A DNA stretch of 64,000 nt, from the NCBI GenBank assembly GCA_963820035.1, contig CAWFYK010000009.1, positions 558,001-622,000 on the forward strand, in the 5' to 3' direction. The stretch's first letter is position 1, and each line of letters opens with the position of its first letter. Below the pieces are notes generated by a model. It was given only the letters and a program-made list of their open reading frames with translations, did no database searches and was not told where the DNA came from. This DNA is from JAWWPG01 sp963820035. GTDB taxonomy: Bacteria > Actinomycetota > Actinomycetes > Propionibacteriales > Nocardioidaceae. The position numbers and the translations under genes were made by a program. Shown here piece after piece: positions 26,014-34,735 of this stretch.

Positions 26014-26576
26014 CAATCCGCTCCTTCCTCGAGGTGGTTACGCAGCTTCCTCATCGCGTCGCGCATTCGGGTCTTCACCGTGCCCAGCGGGATGTTCATG
26101 ATCTCGGCCACTTCGCGCTGGGTGCATCCGTCGAAGTAAGCGAGCGACAGGGCTGTGCGTTGCTTTTCGGGAAGCTCGGCCAAGGCGCGGCGTACCCGCT
26201 CCCCCTCGTCGCGGGCGATCACGACGTCAGACACATCAGGTGTGCTGATGCCGAGCTCGCCCTCCGCGTGGCGCTGGTCCCGCGCGACGGATCTCTCGAC
26301 CGATCTGACTCGGTCGACTGCCCGGCGGTGCGCGATCGTGTTGACCCAGGCGCTCGCCTTGCCCTGCTTCTCATCGTAACGCGCGGCCATTCGCCATGCC
26401 TCGAGGTAAACCTCCTGGGTCACCTCCTCTGCCTGTGCTCTGTCCCGCAGGACCCGGAGGATGATGCCGAAGACCGTGCGGGACGTCGCGTCGTAGAAGA
26501 TGGCGAATGCGTCATGGTCACCTTCGGCGACACGTCCCATCAGCGGGCCCAGCTCATCCGAGGAGGTCTGCCGCAT
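26013..26576 (-). CDS. sigK: ECF sigma factor, SigK type
   Basis: 187 residues from ATG 26576, equal to the usual SigK length; longer in-frame starts add unrelated residues. Region 2 contains FYDATSRTVFGIILRVLRD and EEVTQEVYLEAWRMAARYDE; region 4 contains ALSLAYFDGCTQREVAEIMN and IPLGTVKTRMRDAMRKLR. The order sigma then anti-sigma, with overlapping stop and start, fits the sigK-rskA system. In mycobacteria this pair responds to redox state; the regulon here is unknown. Confidence 0.92.
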   Translation of the reverse strand: MRQTSSDELGPLMGRVAEGDHDAFAIFYDATSRTVFGIILRVLRDRAQAEEVTQEVYLEAWRMAARYDEKQGKASAWVNTIAHRRAVDRVRSVERSVARDQRHAEGELGISTPDVSDVVIARDEGERVRRALAELPEKQRTALSLAYFDGCTQREVAEIMNIPLGTVKTRMRDAMRKLRNHLEEGAD

Positions 26577-26718
26577 GGCGGACACTCTGCCACGCTCGGC
26601 CTCCGGGCACCTATGGGAGGCGACCCACCGATGATTCGTCACGGAGGGTGCTCGGGATTGGGTCAGCAAGCCCGCAAAGCAGGTGGTCCGGGTCACTCTC
26701 GGGAAGGCCTCCGAGGGG

Positions 26719-27303
26719 CTACAGGTACATCCCGTTGTGGCTGTCGGGACCGTCGGGCTCCTGCTGCGGCATGCCGGGTAGGTGGGCGCCGCCGGGCGGC
26801 ATCGAGCCGGGCGGCAGGGCCCGGCGCATCTGCTCGAGCTGGGCGCGGGCCGCCATCTGCTGGGCGTAGATCACCGTCTGGATGCCGTGGAACAAGCCTT
26901 CCAGCCAGCCGACCAGCTGGGCCTGGGCGATGCGCAGCTCGGACTCGCTCGGGGTGGTGTCCTGCAGCGGGAGGGAGAGCCGCTCGAGCTCCTCGATGAG
27001 CTCAGGCGCGAGCCCCTGTTCGAGCTCCTTGATCGACGCCTGGTGGATCTCGCGAAGCCGTGACCGGCTGGCCTCGTCGAGCGGCGCCGACTTCACCTCC
27101 TCGAGAAGCTGGCGGATCATGCTGCCGATGCGCATGACCTTCGCCGGCTGCTCCACCAGATCGGCCACCGATCGGCTGTCCGCCTCACCCTGGTCTTCGG
27201 TGCCGGCGCCGTGGATCCCGTCGGGCCCGACGATCAGCACGCGTGGCTCGTCGGGCCCGGATGGCCCGGGGCTGTCGAGGTTCCCTGGATGCTCGGGGGT
27301 CAT
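26719..27303 (-). CDS. bpa: bacterial proteasome activator
   Basis: 194 residues from ATG 27303. Disordered, acidic N-terminus, then helical core PAKVMRIGSMIRQLLEEVKS, RLREIHQASIKELEQGLAPE, LQDTTPSESELRIAQAQLVG and WLEGLFHGIQTVIYAQQMAA, all typical of DUF2587/Bpa (PafE). The C-terminus is GMYL, close to the GQYL tail with which mycobacterial Bpa docks into and opens the 20S core particle without ATP. It implies that the organism has a 20S proteasome, which is encoded elsewhere. Confidence 0.94.
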   Translation of the reverse strand: MTPEHPGNLDSPGPSGPDEPRVLIVGPDGIHGAGTEDQGEADSRSVADLVEQPAKVMRIGSMIRQLLEEVKSAPLDEASRSRLREIHQASIKELEQGLAPELIEELERLSLPLQDTTPSESELRIAQAQLVGWLEGLFHGIQTVIYAQQMAARAQLEQMRRALPPGSMPPGGAHLPGMPQQEPDGPDSHNGMYL

Positions 27304-27313
27304 GTCCTCCACC

Positions 27314-28294
27314 CTACGCGGCCGTCGTGATGACGACCTTGCCGATGTGGGCACCGCTGTCGAAGAGCCGGTGCGCCTCGACGACGTCGTCCAGCGCGAA
27401 CGTGGCATGCACGATCGGCATGACGGAGCCGTCCTCGACGAGTGGCCAGACGTTCTCCACGACACTTGCGACGATGGCCGCCTTCTCGTCGGCGGGGCGG
27501 GCGCGCAGGGTGGTGGCGATCACGGCTCCGCGTTTGCTGAGCAAGGTCGCCAGGTTGAGCTCGCCTTTGGCGCCGCCCTGCAGCCCGATCACGACGAGCC
27601 GGCCTTCGAGCGCCAGCAGGTCCACATTGCGGGGGAGGTACGGCGCCCCGATGTTGTCGAGGATGACGTCCGCCCCACCGTCGGCGAACCGGCGTACCTC
27701 CTCGACGAAGTCCTGGTCGCGGTAGTTGATGACGAGGGCGGCGCCGAGCCTGCGGCAGACATCGCCCTTCTCAGTCGACCCGACCGTGCAGGCGATCCGG
27801 GCACCCAGCTGCTTCGCGAGCTGGATGGCCATCGTGCCGATCCCGCTCCCACCGCCGTGGATGAGTAACAGCTCGTCGCGCTGGAGCGCCGCGATCATGA
27901 AGACGTTGGACCACACGGTGCATGTGACCTCGGGGAGGGCGGCTGCCTGAGCCGCGTCGAGCCTGGCCGGCCACGGCAGCAGCTGACCAGCCGGGACGGC
28001 GACCTTCTCGGCATAACCGCCGCCGGACAGCAGGGCGCAGACCCGGTCGCCGGGATGCCAACGCTCGACCCCGTCGCCGACAGCGGCGACCACGCCGGAG
28101 CATTCCAGCCCGAGAACCTCCGAGGCGCCGGGCGGCGGTGGGTAGTGCCCTTGGCGCTGCATCACGTCGGCCCGGTTCACCGCCGTGGCGGCGACGTCGA
28201 TGACGACCTCCCCGGGAAGCGGCTCCGGGTCGGGGATCTCGACGATCTCGAGGTTCTCCGGACCGCCGGGTGTCGGGCTCATCACTGCGCGCAT
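27314..28294 (-). CDS. zinc-independent quinone oxidoreductase (PIG3-like)
   Basis: 326 residues from ATG 28294. Medium-chain dehydrogenase fold: NRADVMQRQGHYPPPPGASE, GLECSGVVAAVG and GDRVCALLSGGGYAE in the catalytic part, and LIHGGGSGIGTMAIQLAKQL for NAD(P)H binding. The structural zinc cysteines of alcohol dehydrogenases are absent. The motifs match NADPH:quinone reductases related to human TP53I3/PIG3. It ends 10 bp before bpa and may be cotranscribed with it. Confidence 0.92.
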   Translation of the reverse strand: MRAVMSPTPGGPENLEIVEIPDPEPLPGEVVIDVAATAVNRADVMQRQGHYPPPPGASEVLGLECSGVVAAVGDGVERWHPGDRVCALLSGGGYAEKVAVPAGQLLPWPARLDAAQAAALPEVTCTVWSNVFMIAALQRDELLLIHGGGSGIGTMAIQLAKQLGARIACTVGSTEKGDVCRRLGAALVINYRDQDFVEEVRRFADGGADVILDNIGAPYLPRNVDLLALEGRLVVIGLQGGAKGELNLATLLSKRGAVIATTLRARPADEKAAIVASVVENVWPLVEDGSVMPIVHATFALDDVVEAHRLFDSGAHIGKVVITTAA

Positions 28295-28329
28295 GGGCCC
28301 CACCGTAGCGACAGCACTCGCCCTCGCCG

Positions 28330-28563
28330 TCAGGCGTGCTTGACGACCAGGGCGGTCGCGATGTCGAGGCAGTTCTCGAGGTCGTTCGGTCTGCCACCCC
28401 GGATCCCGGCCGCATAGCCGACGAGGAAGGTGGTCAACGGTGCCGCGGGTCGCTCGATCTGGTGGGCGGCGTCCCGTGCCAGGTCGAGGATGACGTCGGT
28501 CTCGATCTCGAGGTCGAGGCCGAGTGCCTCGGACAGCTGCTCGGCCCACTCCGTCAGGGTCAT
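28330..28563 (-). CDS. DUF6457 domain protein
   Basis: 77 residues. Helical, with TLTEWAEQLSEALGLDLEIE, VILDLARDAAHQIERPAAPL and TTFLVGYAAGIRGG. This small domain is repeatedly found fused to or beside MobA in actinobacteria, as it is here (19 bp after mobA). The linkage suggests a part in molybdenum cofactor handling; no biochemical role is known to me. Confidence 0.85.
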   Translation of the reverse strand: MTLTEWAEQLSEALGLDLEIETDVILDLARDAAHQIERPAAPLTTFLVGYAAGIRGGRPNDLENCLDIATALVVKHA

Positions 28564-28582
28564 CGTTCCTCCACAGATACGT

Positions 28583-29167
28583 TCACTCGTGCGCCTTGGC
28601 CGCATGGTCGCGGGCGCGGGCCACATCGGCCCAGGTGTCACAGTCCCAAGCCGCGGCGGGGGTCGTCTCGACGTCCAGCATCGTCAACGCAGCCACGACT
28701 CTACGCATCGGGGAGTTTGTCACGGTGCCGACGCCCGCCAGTGCCGCGCGGAGGCGCTCCGTCCGGTAGACGGCGGCCAGTGGTTGGGCCCGGCCTGTCT
28801 CGTCGACGAGCTGGGCTCCGTCGGCGCGCGCGTCACGGTCTCCCGCGAGACGGTGCAGCAGCGAGTGCACCGTCGCGCGGGTCACGAACGGCAGGTCGCA
28901 GGCGAGCACGACCACCGCTGGCGCCTCGACCAGCTCGATGCCCGCGGCCACCGCGGCGACCGGCCCGCCGCCGCTGGGGCGCTCGGACGTGTGCAGAACC
29001 TCCGCGGGCAGCTCTCGCGGCGGACCCACCACGATCCGGCGCTCCGCCGCGCCGACGGCCGCGAGCACGCGATCCAGCAGGCTTCGCCCGGCTACCTCGA
29101 CCGAGCCCTTGTCGACGCCTCCGAGTCTGCGTCCCGCGCCCCCGGCGAGCACGATCGCGTCGTACAT
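28583..29167 (-). CDS. mobA: molybdenum cofactor guanylyltransferase
   Basis: 194 residues from ATG 29167. Nucleotidyltransferase motif AIVLAGGAGRRLGGVDKGSV at the N-terminus, RPSGGGPVAAVAAGIELV, and metal-binding ACDLPFVT. The enzyme attaches GMP to molybdopterin, giving the dinucleotide cofactor of DMSO-reductase-type enzymes. Its first bases face the divergent nitrilase gene. In an organism with an anaerobic programme (see 45-60 kb) such cofactor use would be plausible. Confidence 0.92.
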   Translation of the reverse strand: MYDAIVLAGGAGRRLGGVDKGSVEVAGRSLLDRVLAAVGAAERRIVVGPPRELPAEVLHTSERPSGGGPVAAVAAGIELVEAPAVVVLACDLPFVTRATVHSLLHRLAGDRDARADGAQLVDETGRAQPLAAVYRTERLRAALAGVGTVTNSPMRRVVAALTMLDVETTPAAAWDCDTWADVARARDHAAKAHE

Positions 29168-29217
29168 CGCGCCATCCTTGCACCACACCCGACGCGCGCG
29201 ATGCCAGACTGACCGCT

Positions 29218-30078
29218 GTGAGGGTATCGCTCATCCAGTTCTCTGCGGCGACCGACTCCCGGGCAAACCTGGAGTCGATCAGCCGGCTCGTCACCCAGGC
29301 CACCCGCGGCGTCGACCCGCTCGAAGGTCACCTGATCGTGCTCCCCGAGGGCGCCATGCACGACTTCGGCGTGCCGGAGCTGGCCCTGGGCCCGGCGGCG
29401 CAAGGTCTCGACGGGCCGTTCGTCACCGCGCTCGACCGGCTCGCGGCGGCCGCCGATGCGACGATCGTGGCCGGCATGTTCGAGACCTCACCCGATCCGG
29501 ACCGGCCGTTCAACACCCTCGTCGCTGTGAGCCCGCGCGCGGGGGTCGTGGCGCACTACCGCAAGGCCCACCTCTACGACTCCTTCGGCTACCGCGAGTC
29601 GGACCGGCTGCTGGCGGGGGAAGGGGATCCGGTGGTGCTGCCCTTCGGCGGGCTGACCCTCGGGCTAATGACCTGTTACGACCTGCGCTTTCCCGAGCTG
29701 TCGCGGTCCCTCGTGGACGCCGGTGCCGACGTGCTCGTCGTACCCGCCGCGTGGGTGCGCGGACCCCGCAAGGAGGACCACTGGGCGACCCTGTTGCGGG
29801 CCCGGGCGATCGAGAACACGTCGTTCGCGCTCGGCGCCGGTCAGTGCGGCAGCGCCTACATCGGCGCGAGCCTCGTCGTCGACCCGATGGGGGTCGTGCT
29901 CGCCGGGTTGGGCGACCGGGAGGGCATCGCCACTGCCCGGCTGGACCCCGGTCTGGTCGGTGAGGTACGCCGGCGCAACCCGTCGCTGGCGAACCGCCGG
30001 CCGCTGGGCGAGCGGCCTCGGCCGGCCAGGCCCGGCGGGTCCACCGGGCCGGTCGGGCAGGCTGCGGCGCCGACGTGA
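29218..30078 (+). CDS. carbon-nitrogen hydrolase (nitrilase superfamily)
   Basis: 286 residues, GTG start. The Glu-Lys-Cys triad can be read: LPEGAMHDFGVPE, HYRKAHLYDSFGYRES and GLMTCYDLRFPELSR. A later segment RARAIENTSFALGAGQCG also fits. It resembles the Nit1/Nit2 branch, whose members repair deaminated glutathione or act as omega-amidases; in an organism likely to use mycothiol the substrate may differ. It overlaps the following membrane protein gene by four bases. Confidence 0.9.
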   Translation: MRVSLIQFSAATDSRANLESISRLVTQATRGVDPLEGHLIVLPEGAMHDFGVPELALGPAAQGLDGPFVTALDRLAAAADATIVAGMFETSPDPDRPFNTLVAVSPRAGVVAHYRKAHLYDSFGYRESDRLLAGEGDPVVLPFGGLTLGLMTCYDLRFPELSRSLVDAGADVLVVPAAWVRGPRKEDHWATLLRARAIENTSFALGAGQCGSAYIGASLVVDPMGVVLAGLGDREGIATARLDPGLVGEVRRRNPSLANRRPLGERPRPARPGGSTGPVGQAAAPT

Positions 30079-31091
30079 CGCTGAGCCTCGACGGGATCCG
30101 GAGTGGACTGCGGGCTGTTCCCTGGCTGCCGTGGGCGGCCGGACTCGTCCTCTGGGTCGTCGGAGTCGGCTTGGCCCTCGCGCCGCTGGCCGCCCGCGAG
30201 GGCACGACCGTGTGGGACCCGTGGCTGGCGCGAACCGGCGCAGTGGTGGCCACCTGGTGTGCCGTCGTGCTGCTGGCGCACCGACTCGGCGGGCCGATGC
30301 CACTCGTGGCTGGATTCTCCGCCGGGTGCGTCCTTGTTGTCCTGCTGCTGCCGTGGGCGTGGGTGCTCTCGGCGGCCGCGATGGTCGCTGCGGTCGCCTA
30401 TGGCCTGCTGGGGATGAGCATGACCCGGCCTGCTCGCGGGGTCCGGTCGGCCGGTGAAGGCCTTGTCGCCGCCGCGTCCGGGGTGGTCGGCACCGTGGTG
30501 GTGACCGGCTACGACGTCGGCGTGCGGCCCCACCGCTTCCGGATGATCGCGCTTGCCCTCGCCCTGCTCGGCGGGTTGGCGATCGCCCGCCGGATGGGCC
30601 TCGGCTGGCACAGCCTCGGCCGGCGCGGGGTGGCCGTCATCGTGGGGACGCTGGTTGTCGTGCTCGTGACCATGGTGTATGTCCACCTGGTGCACAACTG
30701 GGGGTCGTCGCAGGTGATGCACTCGCTGACCGGGTCACGCGGCACCCTCCGCGAGTGGCTCGGCGTCTCGCCCCGGCCGATCGAGGCGCTGGTCGGCTTC
30801 CCGGCTCTGGTCTGGGGGGCGGCGGTGCGAAGTCGTCGCCGGCAGGGCTGGTGGGTGTCGGCATTCGGCGCCCTGGCCGCGACCGGGGTGGCGACGTCGC
30901 TGGTCCAGCGATCCGTGAGTGTCGGTGCCGCAGCAGCGGCCACCGGCTACGACCTGCTGATCGGCACCGCTCTCGGACTGCTCCTGGTCGGGCTCGACCG
31001 AATGCTCACCGGCGACGGGCTCCGTCGCCGCGTGGGGCCGGCTGGCGACAGGGTACGGCGCGAGCCGGCCCGGACCGCGAGCCTGCTCTGA
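30075..31091 (+). CDS. polytopic membrane protein of unknown function
   Basis: 338 residues; GTG start overlapping the nitrilase stop (GTGA). Eight to ten hydrophobic segments are visible, including WAAGLVLWVVGVGLALAP, FSAGCVLVVLLLPWAWVL, IALALALLGGLAIA and VAVIVGTLVVVLVTMVYVHL. A conserved-looking loop reads HNWGSSQVMHSLTGSRGTLR. The basic C-terminus (RRRVGPAGDRVRREPAR) should be cytoplasmic. I recognise no family with a known role. Confidence 0.8.
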   Translation: MTLSLDGIRSGLRAVPWLPWAAGLVLWVVGVGLALAPLAAREGTTVWDPWLARTGAVVATWCAVVLLAHRLGGPMPLVAGFSAGCVLVVLLLPWAWVLSAAAMVAAVAYGLLGMSMTRPARGVRSAGEGLVAAASGVVGTVVVTGYDVGVRPHRFRMIALALALLGGLAIARRMGLGWHSLGRRGVAVIVGTLVVVLVTMVYVHLVHNWGSSQVMHSLTGSRGTLREWLGVSPRPIEALVGFPALVWGAAVRSRRRQGWWVSAFGALAATGVATSLVQRSVSVGAAAAATGYDLLIGTALGLLLVGLDRMLTGDGLRRRVGPAGDRVRREPARTASLL

Positions 31092-31202
31092 CCACTGCGG
31101 CTCGGACCGGTGAGCACCGGACCTCCTGGCCTGCGGCCAGGTGTTCGAGTTGGGGAGCGGGATGGGACAATCAAGCGGTGCGAGCCGGGCCCGGCTCGCC
31201 CG

Positions 31203-31291
31203 GGAGGGGTGCCGGAGTGGCCTATCGGAACCGCCTTGAAAGCGGTCGCTGGCAGAAATGTCAGCCGCGGGTTCAAATCCCGCCTCCTCCG
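31203..31291 (+). tRNA. tRNA-Ser (anticodon UGA)
   Basis: 89 nt. Acceptor stem GGAGGGG with CTCCTCC (one G-T pair), anticodon stem ACCGC/GCGGT with loop CTTGAAA giving anticodon TGA, a long class II variable arm (CGCTGGCAGAAATGTCAGC) and T-arm GCGGGTTCAAATCCCGC. Discriminator G, as serine tRNAs require. CCA is not encoded. Decodes UCN codons. Confidence 0.96.
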
Positions 31292-31347
31292 CACTGGTGC
31301 CGACTTGCGGCGCATCACGAGCTCAGGGCTCAAAGGAGGGACGGGCG

Positions 31348-31800
31348 TTGGACGATGTCATGCGCTTCCGGTGGTCACGCGCCTACGGACTGCGGTTTGC
31401 CGGCCTCGCGGTGATCCTGCTCGGCGCCTGCTGGCTGGTGGCCGCATTGGCCGGTTTTGCGACCTGGTCGCTCGTGCTCCTCGGCGTCGTCGCCGCGGTG
31501 ACCGTGGTCTGCGCGGTCCGGCTGGTCGCCGTACCCCCCGTCCTGCTGGAGATCTCGAGCCACGGCTACCGGGTGCGCAACGTCCGCGGCCGTGGAGCGC
31601 CGGAGGCCTCCTGGTCGGAGGTCGAGACGGTGACCGGAGGGTCCGGGAACGAGGGCGCCGTGATGCAGATCAAGCTTCGCGGTGACCGCTCCACCGTGAT
31701 CCCGCTCGTGCTGCTCGGTGCCCAGGCGGGCGTTGCCGAGCGCGAGATCCACGAACGGCTCAACGCGGCGTTCGGCTACCGCAGGCTGGGAACGGTCTGA
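31348..31800 (+). CDS. PH-like membrane protein
   Basis: 150 residues from TTG 31348; the strong ribosome-binding site GGAGGG at 31335-31340 has ideal spacing to this TTG, whereas the next ATG (31360) is too distant. Two transmembrane helices (GLAVILLGACWLVAALAGF and TWSLVLLGVVAAVTVVCAVRL) precede a beta-rich cytoplasmic part with LLEISSHGYRVRNVRGRG and WSEVETVTGGSG, resembling bacterial PH domains. Function unknown. It lies between two tRNA-Ser genes. Confidence 0.78.
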   Translation: MDDVMRFRWSRAYGLRFAGLAVILLGACWLVAALAGFATWSLVLLGVVAAVTVVCAVRLVAVPPVLLEISSHGYRVRNVRGRGAPEASWSEVETVTGGSGNEGAVMQIKLRGDRSTVIPLVLLGAQAGVAEREIHERLNAAFGYRRLGTV

Positions 31801-31874
31801 GTGCCCGGAAGGCCTGAGTGGAGCCCTACTCGACGGGCCGGGTAGTCTGTGGCGTCGCCGCTCGCCGGCGTCAC

Positions 31875-31964
31875 GGAGGTGTCGCCTAGCCCGGTTTATG
31901 GCGCCCGCCTGCTAAGCGGGTTGAGGGTAATCCCCTCTCGCGGGTTCAAATCCCGCCACCTCCG
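31875..31964 (+). tRNA. tRNA-Ser (anticodon GCU)
   Basis: 90 nt. Acceptor GGAGGTG with CACCTCC and discriminator G, anticodon stem CCCGC/GCGGG with loop CTGCTAA giving anticodon GCT, a class II variable arm and T-arm GCGGGTTCAAATCCCGC identical to that of the tRNA-Ser 580 bp upstream. CCA is not encoded. Decodes AGC/AGU. Confidence 0.96.
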
Positions 31965-32017
31965 CCCTCATGTCGGGTCTCTCGTGGTCGACCACGGGCG
32001 ACCCGGCAGGCGATCCC

Positions 32018-32105
32018 GTCGAGCCGTCAGGTTCTTCCGGTCGAGCCGTCAGGTTCTTCCGGTCGAGCCGTCAGGTTCTTCCGGTCGAGCCGTCAGGTTG
32101 TTCCG
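32018..32105 (+). repeat. 22-bp tandem repeat array C (4 units)
   Basis: Four contiguous units of exactly 22 bp. The first three carry the core GAGCCGTCAGGTTCTTCC, the fourth has TTGTTCC like array A. It starts about 50 bp after the tRNA-Ser (GCU) gene and ends about 60 bp before the methyltransferase gene. Orientation equals array A. Confidence 0.95.
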
Positions 32106-32167
32106 GTGGACCGCTGGTCGGACCAATCCGACAAGGCAGGTCTCCGGCGCCCGACTATCATCGGCGG

Positions 32168-32797
32168 ATGCCTCCGGGAGCAGGCCGTTCGCCGTGGCGG
32201 CCCGATGTGATCGCGACGACGCGGGCGACGTACGACGGAATCGGCGCGGCTTACGCGACGGTCAACCGAGAGCTGCCGGAGACGGTGGTCGCCAGCATGG
32301 AGAGGTTCGTCGCCTCATTGCCCGCAGGTGGTGTGGTAGCCGACGTCGGTTGTGGTCCGGGTCGAGACCTGGCAGCGCTGCGGGATCGTGGGCTTCGGGC
32401 GTTCGGGTTCGACCTGTCGACCGGGATGCTGCGCGCCGCCAGATCCGGTGGCCTGGTCTGCGCCGACATGACGCGGCTGCCGATCCGTGACCGGTCCCTC
32501 GACGGCGTCTGGTGCGCCGCGTCGTTTCTGCATGTCCCGCGGGAGCTCAGTCTGGCGACGATTCGCGGCTTTGCTCAGGTGCTTCGGCCCAGGGGCGTGC
32601 TACACCTGTCGGTCGCCGAGGGCCGACGCGAAGGGATCGAGCAGGCGAGTCTCGGCGACCACGACGAGCTCTGGGTGGTGCAGCGGACAGAGGACGAGAT
32701 CAGGTCAGCGCTGTCGGCCGCCGGATTCGTCGTGATATCTGTCGACCGCTCGGCCTCACACAGACGCTGGCTCACGATCGGGGCCAGGCTCGGCTGA
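32168..32797 (+). CDS. class I SAM-dependent methyltransferase
   Basis: 209 residues. SAM-binding motif I is VVADVGCGPGRDLAAL, with FGFDLSTGMLRAA (motif II acidic) and VLRPRGVLHLSVAEGR (motif post-III). The overall type is Methyltransf_11/25, acting on small molecules. The TGA stop sits inside a strong hairpin shared with the convergent pckG gene. Substrate unknown. Confidence 0.9.
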   Translation: MPPGAGRSPWRPDVIATTRATYDGIGAAYATVNRELPETVVASMERFVASLPAGGVVADVGCGPGRDLAALRDRGLRAFGFDLSTGMLRAARSGGLVCADMTRLPIRDRSLDGVWCAASFLHVPRELSLATIRGFAQVLRPRGVLHLSVAEGRREGIEQASLGDHDELWVVQRTEDEIRSALSAAGFVVISVDRSASHRRWLTIGARLG

Positions 32798-32814
32798 CGC
32801 TGTCAGCCGAGCCT
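32786..32814. terminator. bidirectional terminator between methyltransferase gene and pckG
   Basis: Perfect 13-bp arms AGGCTCGGCTGAC and GTCAGCCGAGCCT around a 3-base loop. With one bulge the stem extends further (GGCC outside). It includes the last codons and stop of the methyltransferase gene and lies 22 bp beyond the pckG stop. No T-run follows, as is common in actinobacteria. Confidence 0.85.
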
Positions 32815-32835
32815 CCTGGCCACGACCAGGGTTCG

Positions 32836-34662
32836 TCAGCTCTCGAGGCGAGACTTCAGTCCGTCGAGCTCGGTCCAGAGGACGGCGGGCAGCTTCTCGC
32901 CGAACTTGTCGAACCATTCGCTGATCTGCGGCAGCTCCTGCTTCCACTCCTGCGGGTCCACGCGAAGAGCCTGCTCGACCGCGTCACGGTCGACGTCGAG
33001 CCCGTCGAGGTCGAGGGAGTCGACCGTCGGGATGTAGCCGATCGGGGTTTCGACCGCGTCGGCGGTGCCTTCGAGGCGCTCGATGGCCCACTTGAGGACT
33101 CGACTGTTCTCGCTGAAGCCCGGCCACAGGAAGCCGCCGTCCTCGTCGCGGCGGAACCAGTTGACGTAGAAGATCTTCGGCAGCTTCGCTGCATCGTTGA
33201 CCTTCGACATCTCGATCCAGTGATTGAGGTAGTCGCCGGCGTGATAGCCGATGAAGGGCAGCATGGCCATCGGGTCGCGGCGCACGATCCCGACCGCACC
33301 GGTGGCAGCAGCCGTCGTCTCGGACGACAGGGTGGCGCCCATGAACGTGCCGTGCACCCAGTCGCGAGCCTCGGTGACGAGCGGGATCGTCGTCTTACGG
33401 CGGCCACCGAAGAAGATGGCGTCGATCGGGACGCCCCGCGGGTCGTCGTACTCGTCTGCGAGGATCGGGCACTGCTTGATCGGCGTGCAGTAACGGCTGT
33501 TGGGGTGGCTGGACGGCTCGTCGGAGTCCGGCGTCCAGTCCTGCTGCTTCCACGACGTGAGATGTTGCGGCTCGCCCTCGAGGCCCTCCCACCAGACGTC
33601 ACCGTCATCGGTGAGCGCCACGTTGGTGAACATCGAGTTGCCCTGCTCGATGGTACGGATCGCGTTGGGGTTGGTCTTCTCGTTGGTGCCTGGGGCCACA
33701 CCGAAAAAGCCGTATTCGGGGTTGATGGCCCACAGTCGGCCGTCCTCGCCGATCCGCATCCAGGCGATGTCGTCGCCCAGCGTCTCAACCTTCCATCCCG
33801 GGATGCTCGGCGCCAGCATGGCGAGGTTGGTCTTGCCGCAGGCGCTGGGGAAGGCGGCCGCGATGTAATGGGCCTTCTTCTCGGGGGTGGTGAGCTTGAG
33901 GATCAGCATGTGCTCGGCCATCCAGCCCTCGTCGCGAGCCATCACCGACGCGATCCGCAGGGCATAGCACTTCTTGCCCAGGAGGGCGTTTCCGCCGTAG
34001 CCGGAGCCGTAGCTCCAGATCATCCGCTCCTCGGGGAACTGGATGATGTACTTCGTGTCGTTGCACGGCCACGGAACGTCCTCTTGACCCGGCTCGAGCG
34101 GGGCGCCGACGGAGTGCAGGCAGGGGACGAAGTCGGCGTCGAGCTCCTCGATCCGTGCGAGCACCTTCGACCCCATCCGAGCCATGATGCGCATCGACGT
34201 GACGACGTATGCCGAGTCGGTGATCTCCACGCCGAACATCGGAGAGTCGGCCTCCACGTGCCCCATCACGAACGGGATCACATACATCGTCCGGCCGCGC
34301 ATCGAGCCGCGATAGAGGTCGGTCATCAGCGCCTTCATCTCGGCGGGCGCCATCCAATTGTTGGTGGGGCCGGCGTCGGCCTCGTCGACCGAGCAGATGT
34401 AGGTGCTGCCCTCGACGCGCGCGACATCGCTGGGGTCTGATGCGCCCCAGAACGAGTTGGGCTTCTTGTCGGGGTTGAGCTGCACGAGGGTGCCGCTGGC
34501 GACGAGCTCGTTGGTGAGCTGGTCCCACTCCGCCTCCGAGCCGTCACACCAGTGCACGCGGTCGGGCTGGGTGAGCTCCGCCACCTCGTTGACCCAGGCG
34601 AGCAGCCTGGCGTGCGACGTGGGGGCGGTCGTCTCGGGTGATCGGGTCGCTTCGGCAGTCAT
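32836..34662 (-). CDS. pckG: phosphoenolpyruvate carboxykinase (GTP)
   Basis: 608 residues, the normal length of GTP-dependent enzymes. ATG 34662 has GAGAGGAA upstream. Signature segments: FPSACGKTNLAMLAPSIPGW (P-loop with the reactive Cys), GDDIAWMRIGEDGRLWAINP, PEYGFFGVAPGTN, and PRGVPIDAIFFGGRRKTTIP. It converts oxaloacetate and GTP to PEP and CO2, the first step of gluconeogenesis. The leader carries a hairpin and, about 150 bp upstream, a perfect CRP-type palindrome, so catabolite control is likely. Confidence 0.97.
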   Translation of the reverse strand: MTAEATRSPETTAPTSHARLLAWVNEVAELTQPDRVHWCDGSEAEWDQLTNELVASGTLVQLNPDKKPNSFWGASDPSDVARVEGSTYICSVDEADAGPTNNWMAPAEMKALMTDLYRGSMRGRTMYVIPFVMGHVEADSPMFGVEITDSAYVVTSMRIMARMGSKVLARIEELDADFVPCLHSVGAPLEPGQEDVPWPCNDTKYIIQFPEERMIWSYGSGYGGNALLGKKCYALRIASVMARDEGWMAEHMLILKLTTPEKKAHYIAAAFPSACGKTNLAMLAPSIPGWKVETLGDDIAWMRIGEDGRLWAINPEYGFFGVAPGTNEKTNPNAIRTIEQGNSMFTNVALTDDGDVWWEGLEGEPQHLTSWKQQDWTPDSDEPSSHPNSRYCTPIKQCPILADEYDDPRGVPIDAIFFGGRRKTTIPLVTEARDWVHGTFMGATLSSETTAAATGAVGIVRRDPMAMLPFIGYHAGDYLNHWIEMSKVNDAAKLPKIFYVNWFRRDEDGGFLWPGFSENSRVLKWAIERLEGTADAVETPIGYIPTVDSLDLDGLDVDRDAVEQALRVDPQEWKQELPQISEWFDKFGEKLPAVLWTELDGLKSRLES

Positions 34663-34735
34663 GCCAGGTTCCTCTCGCGCATCGCGGTGACTCTCGCCTG
34701 CCGCTGTTTCGGGCGGAATGTATGAAATTGGAGGT

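Noticed and set aside
32512..34440. Plus-strand 642-residue ORF opposite pckG
   Set aside because: Antisense shadow of pckG; the minus strand encodes all PEP carboxykinase motifs.
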